A stretch of DNA of 64,000 nt from Microbacteriaceae bacterium (GTDB lineage: Bacteria; Actinomycetota; Actinomycetes; Actinomycetales; Microbacteriaceae), in assembly GCA_031177985.1 (NCBI GenBank), contig JAPSJW010000007.1, positions 1-64,000 on the forward strand, read 5' to 3'. Under the pieces are notes generated by a model. It was not told the DNA's origin. It worked only from the letters and a program-made list of their open reading frames with translations, and made no database searches. The position numbers and the translations under genes were made by a program. Within the stretch, counting starts at the first letter, position 1, and each line of letters begins with the position of its first letter. This document shows positions 60,423-64,000 of the stretch, piece after piece.

Positions 60423-63400
60423 TCAGCCGAGGCAGTTCGGCCCGAGCAGGCTCTTCAGCTCGCCGTAGAGATCCGCGCTCACCGTCACCGGATAGGGGAT
60501 CTCGAACATCCGCGCCGTCTGCCCCTTGAGCAGGCGCAGCCGCACCTCGTTGTCGCCCGCGTGGCGGATCAGCACGTCGTTCAGGGCGCTGACCACATCC
60601 GTCGTCGCCCGCTGCTCGTTGAGCGAGATGACGAGCGGTCCCGAGCCGAGCGACGCCCCGACGTCGGGCGTGAACATGCTGACGGCATGCAGGTTCATGC
60701 CGTCGTCCCGCATGCTCACCCGCCCGCGCACGACGACGATCGAATCGCTCGTCAGCGCAGGCGAGAACTCCTGATAGGTCTTGCCGAGGAACATGACGCT
60801 GATCTCGCCGCCGAAGTCCTCGACCTGCACGATGCCGTACTGGTTGCCCGAGTTGCGGGCCGTGCGGTGCTGCACGCTCGTGAGGAGACCTGCGACCGTG
60901 ACGATGTCGCCGTCGCCGACGCTCTCGCCGGTCAGCAGGTCGGCGATCGAGTGGGTCTGGTGCTTCGCGAGCTGGACCTCGAGACCTGCGAGCGGATGGT
61001 CGGAAACGTAGAGTCCGAGCATCTCGCGCTCGAAGGCGAGCTTGTCGCGCTTGGCCCACTCGGGGCGCTCGGGCACCTGGTGCACCGCCTGCGGCTCGTC
61101 CCAGAGGCTGTCGAAGTCGAAGCCGACCTGGCCGTTGGCCTCGGCGCGCTTCTGGCTCACCGCGCCGTCGATGGCGTCCTCGTGGATCTCCAGCAGCGCC
61201 CGCCGGGTGGCCCCGAGGGAGTCGAAGGCCCCTGCCTTGATCAGTGACTCGACGGTGCGCTTGTTCGCGACCGGGATCGGCACCTTCTGCAGGAAGTCGT
61301 GGAACGAGGTGAAGGCGCCCTTCTCCTCGCGCGCGGCGACGATCTGCTCGACGACCGAGAAGCCGACGTTCCGCACCGCACCCAGGCCGAACCGGATGTC
61401 GGCACCGACGGCGGCGAAGAACCCGATCGACTCGTTGACGTCTGGCGGCAGCACCCGGATGCCCATCCGCCGGCACTCGTTGAGGTAGACGGCGAGCTTG
61501 TCGCGGGCGTCGCCGACGCTCGTGAGCAGCGCGGCCATGTACTCGGCGGGGTAGCGCGCCTTGAGGTAGGCGGTCCAGTACGAGACGACCCCGTAGGCGG
61601 CGGAGTGCGCCTTGTTGAAGGCGTAGTCCGAGAACGGCAGCAGGATGTCCCAGAGCGTCTTGACCGCGGCCTCGGAGAAGCCGTTGGCCTTCATTCCCGC
61701 GCTGAAGCCCGCGAACTGCTTGTCGAGCTCGGACTTCTTCTTCTTGCCCATCGCGCGGCGCAGGATGTCGGCCTGTCCGAGCGAGAAGCCGGCGACCCGC
61801 TGCGCGATCGCCATCACCTGCTCCTGGTAGATGATGAGGCCGTAGGTCGTGTCGAGGATGTCCCTCAGCGGCTCCTCGAGCTCGGGATGGATCGGCGTGA
61901 TCTCCTGCTGGCCGTTCTTGCGCAGTGCGTAGTTGGTGTGCGAGTTCGCACCCATCGGCCCCGGACGGTACAGCGCGATGACCGCGGAGATGTCCTCGAA
62001 GTTGTCGGGCTTCATGAGGCGCAGCAGCGACCGCATCGGGCCGCCGTCGAGCTGGAACACGCCGAGGGTGTCGCCGCGCCCGAGCAGCTCGTACGCGGCC
62101 GGGTCGTCGAGCTCGAGCTCTTCGAGCACGAGCTTCTCGCCCGTGTTCTTCTCGATGTTGTCCAGGGCGTCGGTGATGATCGTGAGGTTCCGCAGCCCCA
62201 GGAAGTCCATCTTGATGAGGCCGAGCGCCTCGGCCGCCGGGTAGTCGAACTGCGTGACGATCTGCCCGTCCTGCTCCCGCTTCATGATCGGGATGATGTC
62301 GATGAGCGGCTCGCTCGACATGATGACGCCTGCGGCGTGCACGCCCCACTGGCGCTTCAGGTTCTCGATGCCCAGGGCGGTCTCGAAGACGGTCTTCGCG
62401 TCGGGGTCGGTCTCGAGGATGCCGCGGAGGTCTGCGGCCTCCTTCCACCGCTCGTGGCTCTTGTCGATGACCCCCGTGAGCGGGATGTCCTTGCCCATGA
62501 CCGCGGGCGGCATCGCCTTGGTGAGCTTCTCGCCCATGCCGAACGGGAACCCGAGCACGCGGGAGGAGTCCTTGAGCGCCTGCTTCGCCTTGATGGTGCC
62601 GTAGGTCACGATCTGCGCGACGCGCTCGTCGCCGTACTTCTCGGTGACGTACTTGATGACCTCGCCGCGGCGACGGTCGTCGAAGTCGACGTCGAAGTCG
62701 GGCATCGAGACGCGGTCGGGGTTGAGGAAGCGCTCGAAGATGAGGCCGTGCCGCAGCGGGTCGAGGTCGGTGATCCCCATGGCGTACGCGGCCATGGAGC
62801 CTGCCCCGGAGCCTCGGCCGGGGCCGACGCGGATGCCGTTGCGCTTCGACCAGTTGATGAAGTCGGCGACCACCAGGAAGTAGCCGGGGAAGCCCATCTG
62901 GGTGATGACGCCGATCTCGTAGTCGGCCTGCTTCTGCACGTCGGCGGGGATGCCCGCCGGGTAGCGCTTCTCGAGCCCCTGCTGCACCTCCTTGATGAAC
63001 CAGGTCTTCTCGGTCTCGCCCTCGGGCACCGGGAAGCGGGGCATGTAGTTGGCGTTCGTGTCGAACTCGACGTCGCAGCGCTCCGCGATGAGCAGCGTGT
63101 TGTCGCAGGCGTCCGGGTGGTCGCGGAACAGCATCCGCATCTCGCGGGCGCTCTTCAGGTAGAACTCGTCGGCGTCGAACTTGAAGCGGTTCGGGTCGTC
63201 GAGGGTCGAGCCCGACTGCACGCAGAGCAGCGCCGCGTGCGCGGCCGCGTCGCCGGCGTGCGTGTAGTGCAGGTCGTTGGTCGCCACGAGCGGGATGCTC
63301 AGCTCCTTGGCGAGCCGGATCAGGTCGGTCATGACGCGGCGCTCGATGCCGAGGCCGTGGTCCATGATCTCGGCGAAGAAGTTCTCCTTGCCGAACAGGT

Positions 63401-63932
63401 CCTGGAACTCGCCCGCCGCGCGCTTGGCCTCGGCGTACTGGCCGAGTCGCAGGCGGGTCTGGATCTCCCCCGACGGGCAGCCGGTGGTGGCGATGATGCC
63501 CTTGCCGTAGGTGCTGAGCAGCTCCCGGTCCATGCGGGGCTTGAAGTAGTACCCCTCGATCGACGCGAGCGACGAGAGCCGGAAGAGGTTGTGCATCCCC
63601 TCGGTCGTCTCGGCGAGCAGGGTCATGTGGGTGTAGGCGCCCGCACCCGAGACGTCGTCCTCTCCCCCGTTGCCCCACCGCACGCGGGTCTTGTCGGTGC
63701 GGTGGGTGCCTGGGGTGAGGTATGCCTCGGTGCCGATGATCGGCTTGATGCCGGCGTTCGTGGCCGTGTTCCAGAAGTCGAACGCCCCGAACATGTTGCC
63801 GTGGTCGGTCACCGCGATCGCGGGCATCCCCTGCTCGTTCGCCGCCTGGATCAGCGGCCCGACGCGCGCCGCACCGTCGAGCATCGAGTACTCGCTGTGC
63901 ACGTGCAGATGCACGAAGGAATCGGCGCTCAC
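60423..63932 (-). CDS. dnaE1: Replicative DNA polymerase III alpha subunit DnaE1
   Basis: 1,169 residues. The PHP domain starts with VHLHVHSEYSMLDGAAR and AVTDHGNMFGAF; its metal ligands are present, as expected for an actinobacterial proofreading PHP domain. Polymerase motifs PDFDVDFDDRRRGEV near 400 and KMDFLGLRNL near 555, then YQEQVM and the C-terminal OB fold (DIVTVAGLLTSVQ, MNLHAVSMF). GTG 63932 has GGAGG eleven bases upstream. The longer QxxLPLF-type clamp motif was not resolved. Confidence 0.97.
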   Translation of the reverse strand: MSADSFVHLHVHSEYSMLDGAARVGPLIQAANEQGMPAIAVTDHGNMFGAFDFWNTATNAGIKPIIGTEAYLTPGTHRTDKTRVRWGNGGEDDVSGAGAYTHMTLLAETTEGMHNLFRLSSLASIEGYYFKPRMDRELLSTYGKGIIATTGCPSGEIQTRLRLGQYAEAKRAAGEFQDLFGKENFFAEIMDHGLGIERRVMTDLIRLAKELSIPLVATNDLHYTHAGDAAAHAALLCVQSGSTLDDPNRFKFDADEFYLKSAREMRMLFRDHPDACDNTLLIAERCDVEFDTNANYMPRFPVPEGETEKTWFIKEVQQGLEKRYPAGIPADVQKQADYEIGVITQMGFPGYFLVVADFINWSKRNGIRVGPGRGSGAGSMAAYAMGITDLDPLRHGLIFERFLNPDRVSMPDFDVDFDDRRRGEVIKYVTEKYGDERVAQIVTYGTIKAKQALKDSSRVLGFPFGMGEKLTKAMPPAVMGKDIPLTGVIDKSHERWKEAADLRGILETDPDAKTVFETALGIENLKRQWGVHAAGVIMSSEPLIDIIPIMKREQDGQIVTQFDYPAAEALGLIKMDFLGLRNLTIITDALDNIEKNTGEKLVLEELELDDPAAYELLGRGDTLGVFQLDGGPMRSLLRLMKPDNFEDISAVIALYRPGPMGANSHTNYALRKNGQQEITPIHPELEEPLRDILDTTYGLIIYQEQVMAIAQRVAGFSLGQADILRRAMGKKKKSELDKQFAGFSAGMKANGFSEAAVKTLWDILLPFSDYAFNKAHSAAYGVVSYWTAYLKARYPAEYMAALLTSVGDARDKLAVYLNECRRMGIRVLPPDVNESIGFFAAVGADIRFGLGAVRNVGFSVVEQIVAAREEKGAFTSFHDFLQKVPIPVANKRTVESLIKAGAFDSLGATRRALLEIHEDAIDGAVSQKRAEANGQVGFDFDSLWDEPQAVHQVPERPEWAKRDKLAFEREMLGLYVSDHPLAGLEVQLAKHQTHSIADLLTGESVGDGDIVTVAGLLTSVQHRTARNSGNQYGIVQVEDFGGEISVMFLGKTYQEFSPALTSDSIVVVRGRVSMRDDGMNLHAVSMFTPDVGASLGSGPLVISLNEQRATTDVVSALNDVLIRHAGDNEVRLRLLKGQTARMFEIPYPVTVSADLYGELKSLLGPNCLG

Positions 63933-64000
63933 GGCCAGGTCGTCCTCCGTCGGGGGTCGGATCGGGACTACAGCTTAAGCCGCGCTCACGACGCTCGAAG

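Noticed and set aside
60385-63678. 1,097-codon minus-strand frame overlapping dnaE1
   Set aside because: Same strand, other frame of dnaE1; Arg-rich low-complexity translation with no motif.

Overview
This window is about 64 kb of a very GC-rich actinobacterial chromosome, most likely a member of the Microbacteriaceae. The assignment rests on gene content: RbpA, PafB/PafC, a HelY-type helicase, an ImuA'-ImuB-DnaE2 mutasome, the QcrCAB/CtaCDEF cytochrome bc1-aa3 supercomplex, a DUF3043 protein and many GTG starts and apparently leaderless genes. Genes are tightly packed, often with ATGA or GTGA stop/start overlaps. No gap between genes exceeds 300 bases. I saw no insertion sequence, prophage, CRISPR array or replication origin.

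Layout. 1-4,970: SOS mutagenesis operon imuA'-imuB-dnaE2 (dnaE2 runs off the left edge), with a LexA box and a PafBC-type promoter motif at its head. 4,951-10,260: small housekeeping genes (DUF1653, DUF2255, acylphosphatase, CYTH-CHAD protein, tRNA-Leu, M20 peptidase, UppP). 10,450-22,050: the conserved actinobacterial block PAC2, HAD, trmI, FKBP, pafB, pafC, tatB/tatA/tatC, helY, lnt, rbpA, from which the Pup-proteasome genes that often lie between trmI and the FKBP gene are missing. 22,147-28,167: GDPD, a variant SDR, an S9 peptidase, NUDIX, and two tandem membrane-anchored secreted proteins.

28,200-39,440 is the accessory region: small regulator/VOC cassettes and, at its centre, two antibiotic-target-protection cassettes whose stop codons overlap tail to tail. 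The first is a three-gene operon of an AviRb-like SPOUT 23S rRNA methyltransferase, an AviRa-like 23S rRNA methyltransferase and an AraC regulator with a GyrI-like ligand domain (30,913-33,436). The second is a HelR-type RNA polymerase helicase (33,433-35,595) with a rifamycin-associated-element-like inverted repeat just upstream. Together they predict protection of the ribosome against orthosomycins and of RNA polymerase against rifamycins, with no biosynthetic genes in view.

39,460-44,315: glycerol/dihydroxyacetone module (dhaKLM divergent from glpF-glpK). 44,371-54,297: trpD and the respiratory supercomplex genes (ctaE-qcrCAB on +, ctaCDF on -), separated by an imine-reductase-like gene carrying a frameshift and its HxlR regulator. 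54,576-63,932: Fe-S assembly protein, M20 dipeptidase, DUF3043, pyrD, nrdR, hisD, flavin reductase and the replicative polymerase dnaE1.

The DNA-damage theme recurs: PafB and PafC are encoded here, and the imuA' promoter carries both their motif and a LexA box.
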